Shown: piece by piece, positions 22,328 through 28,224 of the stretch
Layout of the letters: the number at the start of each line of letters is the position of its first letter
Numbering within the stretch: position 1 is the stretch's first letter
From: JBBSEZ01 sp038239195
GTDB taxonomy: Bacteria > Planctomycetota > Planctomycetia > Gemmatales > Gemmataceae
Assembly: GCA_038239195.1 (NCBI GenBank)
Contig: JBBSEZ010000074.1
Coordinates: 1-28,224 of the forward strand
Direction: 5' to 3'
Length of the DNA stretch: 28,224 bases
The notes under the pieces: model-generated
Seen by the model: the letters and a program-made list of their open reading frames with translations, nothing else
Told to the model about the DNA's origin: nothing
Databases searched by the model: none
Made by a program: the position numbers and the translations under genes

Positions 22328-23801
22328 CGAGCTCTTCCAACGGACGGCGCGGAGGCAACCGGGCCACCCGGCGATCCTCGGCCCGCGCCCCGAAGACGCC
22401 TGTTCCTACGGTGAGCTGGACGAGGCGGTCGAGCGGGCGGCCGGGAAACTCCGCGGGGCGGGGCTGCGCCCGGGGGAATGCGTCGGGCTGCACTGCCCCA
22501 GCGGGCTCGACTACGTCTGCCTCAGCTACGCGGTGTGGCGCTGTGGCGGTTGCGTCGTCCCCATCCCGGTCGAGCTCGCGGCGGAGGAAAAGAGACAAGT
22601 CTGCCGCGAAATATCCCTCGATTTCGCGATCTCTTTTGGTGGGATAGCGCCCTTCCTGGGCCCGTTCGGCAGAGGAGAGGCGGTCGAGGTCGATCCGAAC
22701 GCCGTCGTCGTGCCGTTGGCCCGGGCTTGCGAGCACCCCGCCGGTTTCGCCGCGATCAACAGCGCCTTCATCCGCTTCACCTCGGGCACCACGGGGGCGG
22801 CGAAGGGCGTGGTGCTTTCGCATGAGACCATTCGCGACCGCATCGAGGCCGCCAATGAACTGCTACAGATCGGCCCTGGCGACCGCGTCACGTGGCTCCT
22901 GTCGATGTCGTATCACTTCGCCGTATCGATCGTGGGATATCTGACCTTTGGGGCCGCGATCGTGCGCCCCGCCAACTCGTTCGCGCCGGCGATCCTCGAC
23001 GCGACCCGGCGCTACGGGGGGACGCTGATCTACGCCTCCCCGGCCCATTACGCCTGGTTGGCGAGCTCCGAGCAGGGGGGCCCGCTGCCGGCGCTGCGGC
23101 TGGCGATCTCCACGACGGCCGAGCTGGCCGCCGGGACCGCCGCGGCGTTCCACCGGCGCTTCGGCTTGCCCGTGGCGCAGGCCCTGGGGATCATCGAGGT
23201 GGGGTTGCCATTCATCAACGCCGAGTTTGCCGCCGACCGACCCGGGTCGGTGGGACGAGTGCTCCCCGCCTATCGGCTGCGGCTGGAGGACGTGGGCCTG
23301 GGCCTCGACCAGAAGGAAGTCCTCCTGAGCGGCAAGGGCTTCCTCGACGCCTACTATCGTCCGTGGCGGTCCCGCGCGGAGATCATGCCGGACGGCTGGT
23401 TCCGCACGGGGGACCTGGGCGAGCTGGACGCGGCCGGGTGTTTCTTCCTGCGCGGCCGGTCCAAGGACCTCATCAGCGTGCTGGGCATGAAGTTCTTTCC
23501 CCAGGAGGTCGAGGCGGTGCTGGCGTCGCACCCCGGAGTGGAGAGCGCCTGCGTGTTCGCCCGGCGGGAGCCACGGCTCGGCGAGGCCCCCTGCGCCCGC
23601 GTGGTCGCCCGGGGACCGGGGGCCGCCCCTTCGGAAAAGGAACTGCTGGAGTACTGCAAGGGCCGACTGGCCGGGTTCAAAGTCCCTCAGCAGATCGAAT
23701 TTGTCCGCTTCCTCCCCCAGACCGCCAGCGGCAAGGTCCTCCACCGACACCCGGGCCCGAGCGAGGAGGCCGATCGTGACGACCAGCAAAGCGGGCGGTG
23801 A
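22317..23801 (+). CDS. AMP-forming acyl-CoA/acyl-ACP ligase
   Basis: ANL-superfamily adenylating enzyme of 494 residues: activates a carboxylic acid with ATP and passes it to a thiol, here most plausibly the neighbouring carrier. Motifs in order: FTSGTTGAAKG (154-164, phosphate loop), ALGIIEVG (~296-303, in place of YGxTE), FRTGDLGELD (362-371, ribose-binding D366), RGRSKDLISVLGMKFFPQEVE, and TASGKVLHR with K473, the lysine needed for adenylation. All key residues for catalysis are present. The start overlaps the previous gene by 11 bp and the end overlaps the acyltransferase gene by 26 bp. Which acid is activated cannot be read from the sequence. Confidence 0.9.
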   Translation: MNLDELFQRTARRQPGHPAILGPRPEDACSYGELDEAVERAAGKLRGAGLRPGECVGLHCPSGLDYVCLSYAVWRCGGCVVPIPVELAAEEKRQVCREISLDFAISFGGIAPFLGPFGRGEAVEVDPNAVVVPLARACEHPAGFAAINSAFIRFTSGTTGAAKGVVLSHETIRDRIEAANELLQIGPGDRVTWLLSMSYHFAVSIVGYLTFGAAIVRPANSFAPAILDATRRYGGTLIYASPAHYAWLASSEQGGPLPALRLAISTTAELAAGTAAAFHRRFGLPVAQALGIIEVGLPFINAEFAADRPGSVGRVLPAYRLRLEDVGLGLDQKEVLLSGKGFLDAYYRPWRSRAEIMPDGWFRTGDLGELDAAGCFFLRGRSKDLISVLGMKFFPQEVEAVLASHPGVESACVFARREPRLGEAPCARVVARGPGAAPSEKELLEYCKGRLAGFKVPQQIEFVRFLPQTASGKVLHRHPGPSEEADRDDQQSGR

Positions 23802-25143
23802 AGGCCCCAACCGGGCCGGAGGGCTCGGCCCCGTCGGCGAGCAAAGGCTGAGCGCGACGGACCTCACCATGCTTTCCGTGGACGGGGCGCTGCGCGGCAT
23901 GGGCGCCGCCGGCTTCGAGGCCGTGGTCCTCACGTGGCTGTCCGAGCGCGTGGACGTGGCACGGCTGCGGGCTGGCCTGGCCCGCCTCGGCACGTGCCAC
24001 CCCGTGGCCGCCTCGCGCCTGGTGGAGGGAGGGCCGGGTGGCCCCTGCTGGCGTTTCCGCCCCGGCGCCGGGTGCCCGCTCGTGGAGACTGAGCTTTCCT
24101 CGCCGACGCCCGAGTGCGTCTGGGAGCAGGCCGCCCGCCTTCTCTCGACGCCAACCGATCTGACGGCCGCCAGCCCACTGCGCTTTCAGCTGTTCCACCG
24201 GCCGGACGGTCGCGACGTTTTCCTCATGCAGTACAACCACGCGGTGATGGACAACACCGCCTCGGACCTGGTGCTGCGAGAGATCGATCGGCTATCCGCG
24301 GACGGCCCCGCCGAGGCCCGGCCCGCGGCCGGGCCCGACCCGATCCGGGACTACCTGAGGGGCTTTCCGCGCGAGGTGCGGCGGAAGGCCACGACCACCA
24401 CGGCCCGCCTCTGGGGCAGGTCGGTGCGGGGCGGAGTGGCCGGGGTGGGCCACATTCGCCCGTCCGGCCCCCAATCGGCCGAGGTGTGCATCGCCACGCG
24501 CCGCCTGGAGGAGAGCGACTCGCGGGCCCTGCGGGCCCACGTCACGAAGACCTGCGGGCTCCCCAGTCTGTCGATGGCGATCCTGGGCAGCGCTTTTCGC
24601 GCGATCGAACGGATCGAGCCCGCCCACCGAGCCGGGGCCCCCAACTTCACGACCGGGATCGGCCTCGACCTCGGATTGCGCGGCCGACAGGGCCCTCTGT
24701 TCGGCAACCTGGTATCGCTCGTGCCGATCCGCGTGCCGTCGGAGGGCCTGAGCGACCGCGCGGGCCTGGTTCGCGCGCTCAACCGCCAGATGCGCGAGCA
24801 CATCGAGGACAAGGCGGACCTGGGAATGCTCCAGTGGATCACGCTTCTGAGCCGGAGGCCGAGGGACGACGTCCGCTGGGTGATGGGGGCCTTCCTGCGG
24901 AACCGCCTCTCCCTCTGGTACGCTTATTTCGGCACGCTGGGCGCGATCGGGGACCGCTTCTGTGGGGCCGGGGTCGAGGAGGTGTCGTGCGCCGGCCCGA
25001 GCTGGCCGGCCATGGGGCTGACGCTCCTGGTCAACCAGTTCCGCAGCCGCCTCCTGTTCCAGGCCACCTACGCTCCCGAGGCGGTCTCGGGGCCGCAGGC
25101 GAGGGCTTTCCTCGATCTGCTCCTGGCGGACCTGGTCGGGTGA
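23776..25143 (+). CDS. Condensation/acyltransferase-like protein, last gene of the operon
   Basis: A 455-residue protein of the chloramphenicol-acetyltransferase-like fold shared by NRPS condensation domains, PapA and wax-ester/alcohol acyltransferases. The active-site region is FLMQYNHAVMDNTASDLVLREI, which keeps HxxxD (H155, D159) but has Asn in place of the first His and of the Gly in HHxxxDG. The C-terminal half has LGNLVSL-type 'GNLVSLVPIRVPSEG' (~310-326), typical of the second subdomain. The start is GTG at 23776 with GAGGAGG upstream, 26 bp inside the ligase gene. It would transfer the carrier-bound acyl group to an amine or hydroxyl acceptor. It ends 22 bp from the convergent HEAT gene. 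Exact family is uncertain. Confidence 0.8.
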   Translation: MTTSKAGGEGPNRAGGLGPVGEQRLSATDLTMLSVDGALRGMGAAGFEAVVLTWLSERVDVARLRAGLARLGTCHPVAASRLVEGGPGGPCWRFRPGAGCPLVETELSSPTPECVWEQAARLLSTPTDLTAASPLRFQLFHRPDGRDVFLMQYNHAVMDNTASDLVLREIDRLSADGPAEARPAAGPDPIRDYLRGFPREVRRKATTTTARLWGRSVRGGVAGVGHIRPSGPQSAEVCIATRRLEESDSRALRAHVTKTCGLPSLSMAILGSAFRAIERIEPAHRAGAPNFTTGIGLDLGLRGRQGPLFGNLVSLVPIRVPSEGLSDRAGLVRALNRQMREHIEDKADLGMLQWITLLSRRPRDDVRWVMGAFLRNRLSLWYAYFGTLGAIGDRFCGAGVEEVSCAGPSWPAMGLTLLVNQFRSRLLFQATYAPEAVSGPQARAFLDLLLADLVG

Positions 25144-25165
25144 CACACCTCGCGCGGGAGGCGCT

Positions 25166-26341
25166 TCAGGCGATGCCGGCCCGCCTCGCCGACTCTGGGT
25201 CGATCGCCTGCAACGCCTCCCCCGCTTCCTGGCGCACGAAATCCACCTTGTCCTGGAGCGCCGCCACCAGTGCGGGGACCGCCGCGCGCGCCGCCGGCCC
25301 GATGCACCCCAGCGCGCTCGCCGCTTCGTGGCGCAAGAAGTCTTCTGGGCCCTGGAGCGCCTCGACGAGGGCCGGCGTGGCCGCGCTCGCCGCCGGGCCG
25401 ATCTCGCCGAGGGCGTCCACGGCGGCCCAGCGCCCGAACTCGTCGGTCCCTTCCAGGACCTCGATCAGCACCGGCACCACCACCGCGGCTTGCTGGTGGT
25501 CGAACTTCCACAGGGTGCTGGCGGCGCGCTGGCGGACGAAATCGACCTCATCGCGCAGGGCCGCGGTGAGGGCCGGCACCACGTCCGCCGCCTCGGGGCC
25601 GATCGCGCCGACCGCCCCGACTGCCTCCTGGCGAACAAAGTCGTTTCGGTCTGCGAGGCGGGCCAGGAGCGCGGGCAAGGCCTTCCGGGCCCGGGGCCCG
25701 ATGCGACCCAGGGCCCGCGCGACCTCCCGGCGCGTATCGCCGTCGCCGTCCTCGAGGGCGTCGATGAGGGCAGGGACGGCCGCCTTCGCTTTGGGGCCCA
25801 TGCTCCCCAGGGCCAGGGCGGCCTGGCAGCGCACGCTCGTGTCGCGGTCGTGGAGGGCCTCCACAAGGGCCGGGACCACGGTGGGGCTTGCCGGCCCGAT
25901 GCGGCCCAGGGCCAGGGCCGACTGCCAGCGGACCTGCTGGTCCTCGTCGCGAAGTGCCTCGCCAAGGGCCGGGATGGCCTCCCGGGCATCGGGGCCGACG
26001 TCCCCCAGGAACTCGGCCGCGTCCCGCCGAACCTCCACGTCCTCGTCCGCGAGCCCCTCGATGAGCGTCGGCACGACCGCAGTCGTCTGCGGGTCGATGG
26101 CGCACAGCACCCAACCGGCCCGCTGGCGGATGAAGTCGTCCGTGTCCTTGAGGGCCTCGACGAACGCTGGCACCGCTTCGGCGAACGCTTCCTTGACTGC
26201 CTCGCCGAGGGCCACCCAGGCCTCGGCGGCCTGGCGCCGGACCGCCAGGTCCTGGTGGTCGAGCGCCGCCCGCAGGCGGTCGAGCGGGATGCCGCGGTAG
26301 GAGAGTTGGTTCTTCGGCTCGTTGCTCGAGTTGGGTGTCAT
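25166..26341 (-). CDS. HEAT-repeat (PBS-lyase type) protein
   Basis: A 391-residue protein made almost only of eleven ~33-residue HEAT-like repeats. The repeat pattern is PALxxALxDxDxxVRxxAAxALGxIGPxAxxAV, beginning near residue 20 (DRLRAALDHQDLAVRRQAAE) and continuing to the C-terminus (DFVRQEAGEALQAIDPESARR). Such solenoids bind protein partners and often occur in planctomycetes. No enzymatic motif is seen. The ATG at 26341 is the start of the natural MTPNSSNEPK; the open frame upstream is the 35-bp tandem repeat and not coding. It is transcribed toward the carrier-protein operon, ending 22 bp from it. Confidence 0.88.
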   Translation of the reverse strand: MTPNSSNEPKNQLSYRGIPLDRLRAALDHQDLAVRRQAAEAWVALGEAVKEAFAEAVPAFVEALKDTDDFIRQRAGWVLCAIDPQTTAVVPTLIEGLADEDVEVRRDAAEFLGDVGPDAREAIPALGEALRDEDQQVRWQSALALGRIGPASPTVVPALVEALHDRDTSVRCQAALALGSMGPKAKAAVPALIDALEDGDGDTRREVARALGRIGPRARKALPALLARLADRNDFVRQEAVGAVGAIGPEAADVVPALTAALRDEVDFVRQRAASTLWKFDHQQAAVVVPVLIEVLEGTDEFGRWAAVDALGEIGPAASAATPALVEALQGPEDFLRHEAASALGCIGPAARAAVPALVAALQDKVDFVRQEAGEALQAIDPESARRAGIA

Positions 26342-26359
26342 GCTTTTCCCACACGGGCG

Positions 26360-26463
26360 TGGGTGGCTGGGCCACCCACTCGATGAAGTGCGTGTGGGTG
26401 GCTGGGCCACCCACTCGATGAAGTGCGTGTGGGTGGGCCTTGCGCCACCCAAACGATGAAGTG
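26360..26463. repeat. 35-bp tandem repeat with internal hairpin, three copies
   Basis: Two identical 35-bp units (26360-26394 and 26395-26429) and a diverged third (26430-26463). Each begins with the self-complementary TGGGTGGC-TGG-GCCACCCA, an 8-bp stem with a 3-nt loop, followed by CTCGATGAAGTGCGTG. The third unit keeps CGATGAAGTG and the arms with an altered loop. The block lies between the STAS and HEAT genes on the minus strand, and the hairpins may end transcription or stabilise mRNA. Confidence 0.85.
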
Positions 26464-26467
26464 GACG

Positions 26468-26860
26468 TCAGGGCTCGCGGTTGAGATGGGCGATGGCCGC
26501 CGGCACGTCCGTCTCCACCACGAAGGGAGCGGGCGCGGCCCCGTGCGAGCTGATCAGGCGGGTGATGCGGAAGACCTCGGCGACCTCGGCAGACAGGCCA
26601 CTGAGCACCAGTCGGCTCCCCGCCGCGAGGAGCGTGCGGCGGAGGTTGAGCAGGGGACGAAAGCCGGAGCTGCCCAGGTACTGGACGCTGTGGAGATCGA
26701 GAACGATTCGGGGCGGCGGCGTCGGGCCGACTGCCGCCTGCAATTCGTTGCCGATCGCCTGCACCACGTCGTCGGAGCGCACTTCGGAAGTCGTCAGGGT
26801 GAGCACCAGGACGCCCTGCTCGGTGCTGGAGCTCACGTGCGCGGAGGGTTGTTCGGGCAT
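26468..26860 (-). CDS. STAS-domain anti-sigma factor antagonist (second)
   Basis: A 130-residue single STAS domain. It has the strand VLVLTLTTSEV, IVLDLHSVQYLGSSGFRPLL (~52-71) with the candidate phosphoserines S64/S65 in GSSG, LRRTLLAAGSRLVLSGL, and a VAEVFRITRLISS end (~98-110). It is a paralogue of the protein at 12930-13313 and closer to the canonical DSSG-type loop than that one. The family antagonises RsbW-like kinases. I chose the ATG at 26860. The upstream gene on the same strand (26962-27297) is of unknown function and 101 bp away. The partner kinase is not adjacent. Confidence 0.87.
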   Translation of the reverse strand: MPEQPSAHVSSSTEQGVLVLTLTTSEVRSDDVVQAIGNELQAAVGPTPPPRIVLDLHSVQYLGSSGFRPLLNLRRTLLAAGSRLVLSGLSAEVAEVFRITRLISSHGAAPAPFVVETDVPAAIAHLNREP

Positions 26861-26961
26861 GGTAAGCACGGGACCACAAAGGGATGGAAGGGAGAAACCT
26901 CGCCGCCAGACAAGGAGCAGGGCCCCCGGGCCCCTCGACGGCTGGGGGCGCCGATCTCGGG

Positions 26962-27297
26962 TCAACTCTTCCCGGCCGAGCGCGGAGCAACTCGGGGCCG
27001 CTTTCGGGCGATCTCGCGCACCTTCCAGGTAAATACCCACAGGGGCGTATCGAGCACGTCGTCGTGGGTCAGGCACTCGCCCCCGAGCCCGCCCTTGCGG
27101 TCCCGTTCGTCGTGCCCGATCCCCGCCCGGATGGCCTCTCGCACCCGGGTCGGGATGGGGAGCGTCTTCAGTTCCAGGCCGGGGTGGCAAGGGATCATCA
27201 GGGTGAGCCGGCCGTGCCCCCCCACCTCCTTCCCCTCGACCACGAGCTCGTGGCTCGGTCCTTGCATCAAATCCAGGACGCGGTTCGGCTCGCCCAT
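26962..27297 (-). CDS. Hypothetical protein, soluble
   Basis: A 111-residue protein with no recognised family. It starts MGEPNRVLDLMQGP, has a strand-rich middle (HELVVEGKEVGGHGRLTLMIPCHPG) and an Arg/Lys-rich C-terminal part (IRAGIGHDERDRKGG, VREIARKRPR). It has no signal peptide or membrane segment. GGAGGG precedes the ATG at 27297. The upstream open frame (to 27711) runs across the promoter region of the divergent gene and is not coding-like. It may be co-transcribed with the STAS and HEAT genes. Confidence 0.6.
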   Translation of the reverse strand: MGEPNRVLDLMQGPSHELVVEGKEVGGHGRLTLMIPCHPGLELKTLPIPTRVREAIRAGIGHDERDRKGGLGGECLTHDDVLDTPLWVFTWKVREIARKRPRVAPRSAGKS

Positions 27298-27461
27298 CGC
27301 AGCGCCCTCCACGGGTTGAGGAAACCATCTCCTCCAGAGTAGCCGGCCTCGCCCCGGCCGTCCAGCATCCGGGCGCTCGTCCGCGCGAAGTTCCGACGGG
27401 GGGAGGCGCTCCCCGATTCCCTGGCCGCGCTTCCCGGGCCAGCCCGTCGCTGCTTTTTCCG

Positions 27462-27490
27462 TTCCCAGGCAGTTCGCCAGCGGATAGGAT
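27462..27490 (+). promoter_or_regulatory. Candidate promoter of the TIGR03067-like gene
   Basis: TTCCCA (27462-27467), a 17-bp spacer and TAGGAT (27485-27490). Both hexamers match the consensus at 4 of 6. The start would be near 27497, just before the GGAGGT ribosome site at 27514-27519. Confidence 0.4.
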
Positions 27491-27523
27491 CGAGCCCATC
27501 TCGTCTCGAACGCGGAGGTGGTC

Positions 27524-27913
27524 ATGGGGAAGTTCGCGTTGTTGCTGTCGGTGGCCTTGTCGCTTGGGCTGGCGCCGGCCCCGCTGAAGGCGATCAAGCC
27601 ACCGGAACGGGAGAAATTGCAAGGCGAGTGGCATCTGGACGGGGGCACCACCACGGTCCTCGCGATCGCGTCGAGCAGCATGACGTACCTGAACCTCGGG
27701 CGCGCAACCAACGCCTACGTCCTCGCATGCGACGCCAAGAAGTCCCCGAAAACGTACGACGTCAGTAGGGGCGGCCACTTGGCCTTCGTGGGGGCCTACA
27801 AGATCGAGGGCGACACCCTCACCATCTGCTACCGCAGCGCGGGGGGCCCACGACCCGTCTCGTTCGACGAGAGGGGCCCGTTCCGGGAGGTCTTCAAGCG
27901 GAAGAAGCCCTGA
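27524..27913 (+). CDS. Secreted TIGR03067-like protein
   Basis: A 129-residue protein with a signal peptide (MGKFALLLSVALSLGLAPAP-like, residues ~1-22) and then the TIGR03067-type domain. It has EREKLQGEWHLDGG at the start, VLAIASSSMTYLNLGR in the middle and YKIEGDTLTICYRSAGGPRPVSFDER at the end, matching the 'dtLtlCy...RP..F' ending of that family. The function of the family is unknown; it is largely restricted to Planctomycetota, which helps to place the organism. The ATG at 27524 follows GGAGGT; a GTG at 27518 overlaps that ribosome site and is less likely. Confidence 0.8.
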   Translation: MGKFALLLSVALSLGLAPAPLKAIKPPEREKLQGEWHLDGGTTTVLAIASSSMTYLNLGRATNAYVLACDAKKSPKTYDVSRGGHLAFVGAYKIEGDTLTICYRSAGGPRPVSFDERGPFREVFKRKKP

Positions 27914-28224
27914 CGGCCCGCGATGCCGCTCGATTTGTTCGGGCCTTGCCGTTCTCCGGGCGGCTGGGCGGCAGTTGATTGCGCGGGGCGGAGAGCATTC
28001 GGCGGGCCCTGAACAGGCATCGTCGGCGATGGGAACGCCCGCGCGACCGGCGACTTGGGCCGGGCGTCAGGCCGGCGAGGAGTGCAGCTCTGAGAAATGG
28101 GGAAATCGTCGCACCTTGCCGGGAGCGCAAGTGAAGGATAAAAGGTAGTTTGGGCCGTTCGGGCCAGCGGGACGACAATTTTTTTCTTCGCACCTGTGGT
28201 TTTTCGGCACTTTCCCGGTAGAAC
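27914..28224. other. 311-bp 3' end of the window without a supported gene
   Basis: The open frames here are short and lack any family feature. The last ~100 bases are more AT-rich than the rest and contain a run of seven T at ~28179-28185. TTGCCG (28116-28121), a 17-bp spacer and TAAAAG (28139-28144) could be a promoter reading toward a gene beyond the window, but this is weak. Confidence 0.3.

Noticed and set aside
26360..26463. Possible CRISPR array
   Set aside because: The copies are contiguous with no spacers, and no cas gene is present.
1..28224. tRNA, rRNA or transposase genes
   Set aside because: No T-arm/anticodon pattern, rRNA-like sequence or DDE/tyrosine recombinase protein was recognised by eye; a tRNAscan or profile search could still find one.

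Overview
The window reads as one piece of a large, GC-rich (roughly two-thirds G+C) bacterial chromosome. It most likely comes from a planctomycete, probably the Gemmataceae/Gemmatales. The best sign is a small secreted protein at 27524-27913 of the TIGR03067 type, a domain family largely confined to Planctomycetota. Stand-alone TadE/TadG-like proteins, PF12831 FAD oxidoreductases and many secreted proteins of unknown function fit the same group. The first ~120 bases are long runs of G and C and look like a poor-quality contig end.

Layout. 154-1942 (minus): a Fur-type metalloregulator, a small FlgM-like protein and an RsbW-like anti-sigma kinase. 2094-3624 (minus): a secreted protein overlapping a threonine aldolase. 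3787-5805 (plus): a secreted beta-sandwich-like protein, a strong hairpin, then chorismate synthase (aroC). 5817-7534 (minus): an ABC-2 permease and its ATPase, coupled by an ATGA overlap. 7802-11761 (plus): two TadE-like proteins and a TadG-like von Willebrand A protein, followed by a very long hairpin and a second ABC-2 permease paralogous to the first. 12930-16776 (plus): a STAS anti-anti-sigma protein, a divergent amidophosphoribosyltransferase (purF) and a GAF/HD-GYP response protein. 16955-19331 (plus): a small basic protein and an ABC exporter with fused permease and ATPase. 19554-25143 (plus): a tightly packed six-gene operon. 25166-27297 (minus): an 11-repeat HEAT protein, a STAS protein and an unknown. 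27524-27913 (plus): the TIGR03067-like protein.

The most interesting part is 19554-25143. A two-helix membrane protein, a phytanoyl-CoA-dioxygenase-type Fe(II)/2-oxoglutarate oxygenase, a free-standing acyl carrier protein, a PF12831 FAD oxidoreductase, an acyl-adenylating ligase and a condensation/acyltransferase-type enzyme are joined by overlapping or nearly touching start and stop codons behind one good promoter. This is the complete logic of a minimal carrier-protein pathway: activate an acid, load it on the carrier, oxidise or hydroxylate it, then transfer it to an acceptor. It has no classical ketosynthase or modular NRPS protein. The ABC exporter just upstream could export the product, but it has its own ribosome binding site and the promoter of the six-gene operon lies after it. 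The product cannot be told from the sequence.

Other points: a Fur-box-like site at the promoter of fur itself; a dispersed hairpin repeat shared between 2015-2092 and 15141-15171; a 35-bp tandem hairpin repeat at 26360-26463; and partner-switching components (one kinase-like and two STAS proteins) in three separate places. No tRNA, rRNA, CRISPR array, transposase or integrase was seen.
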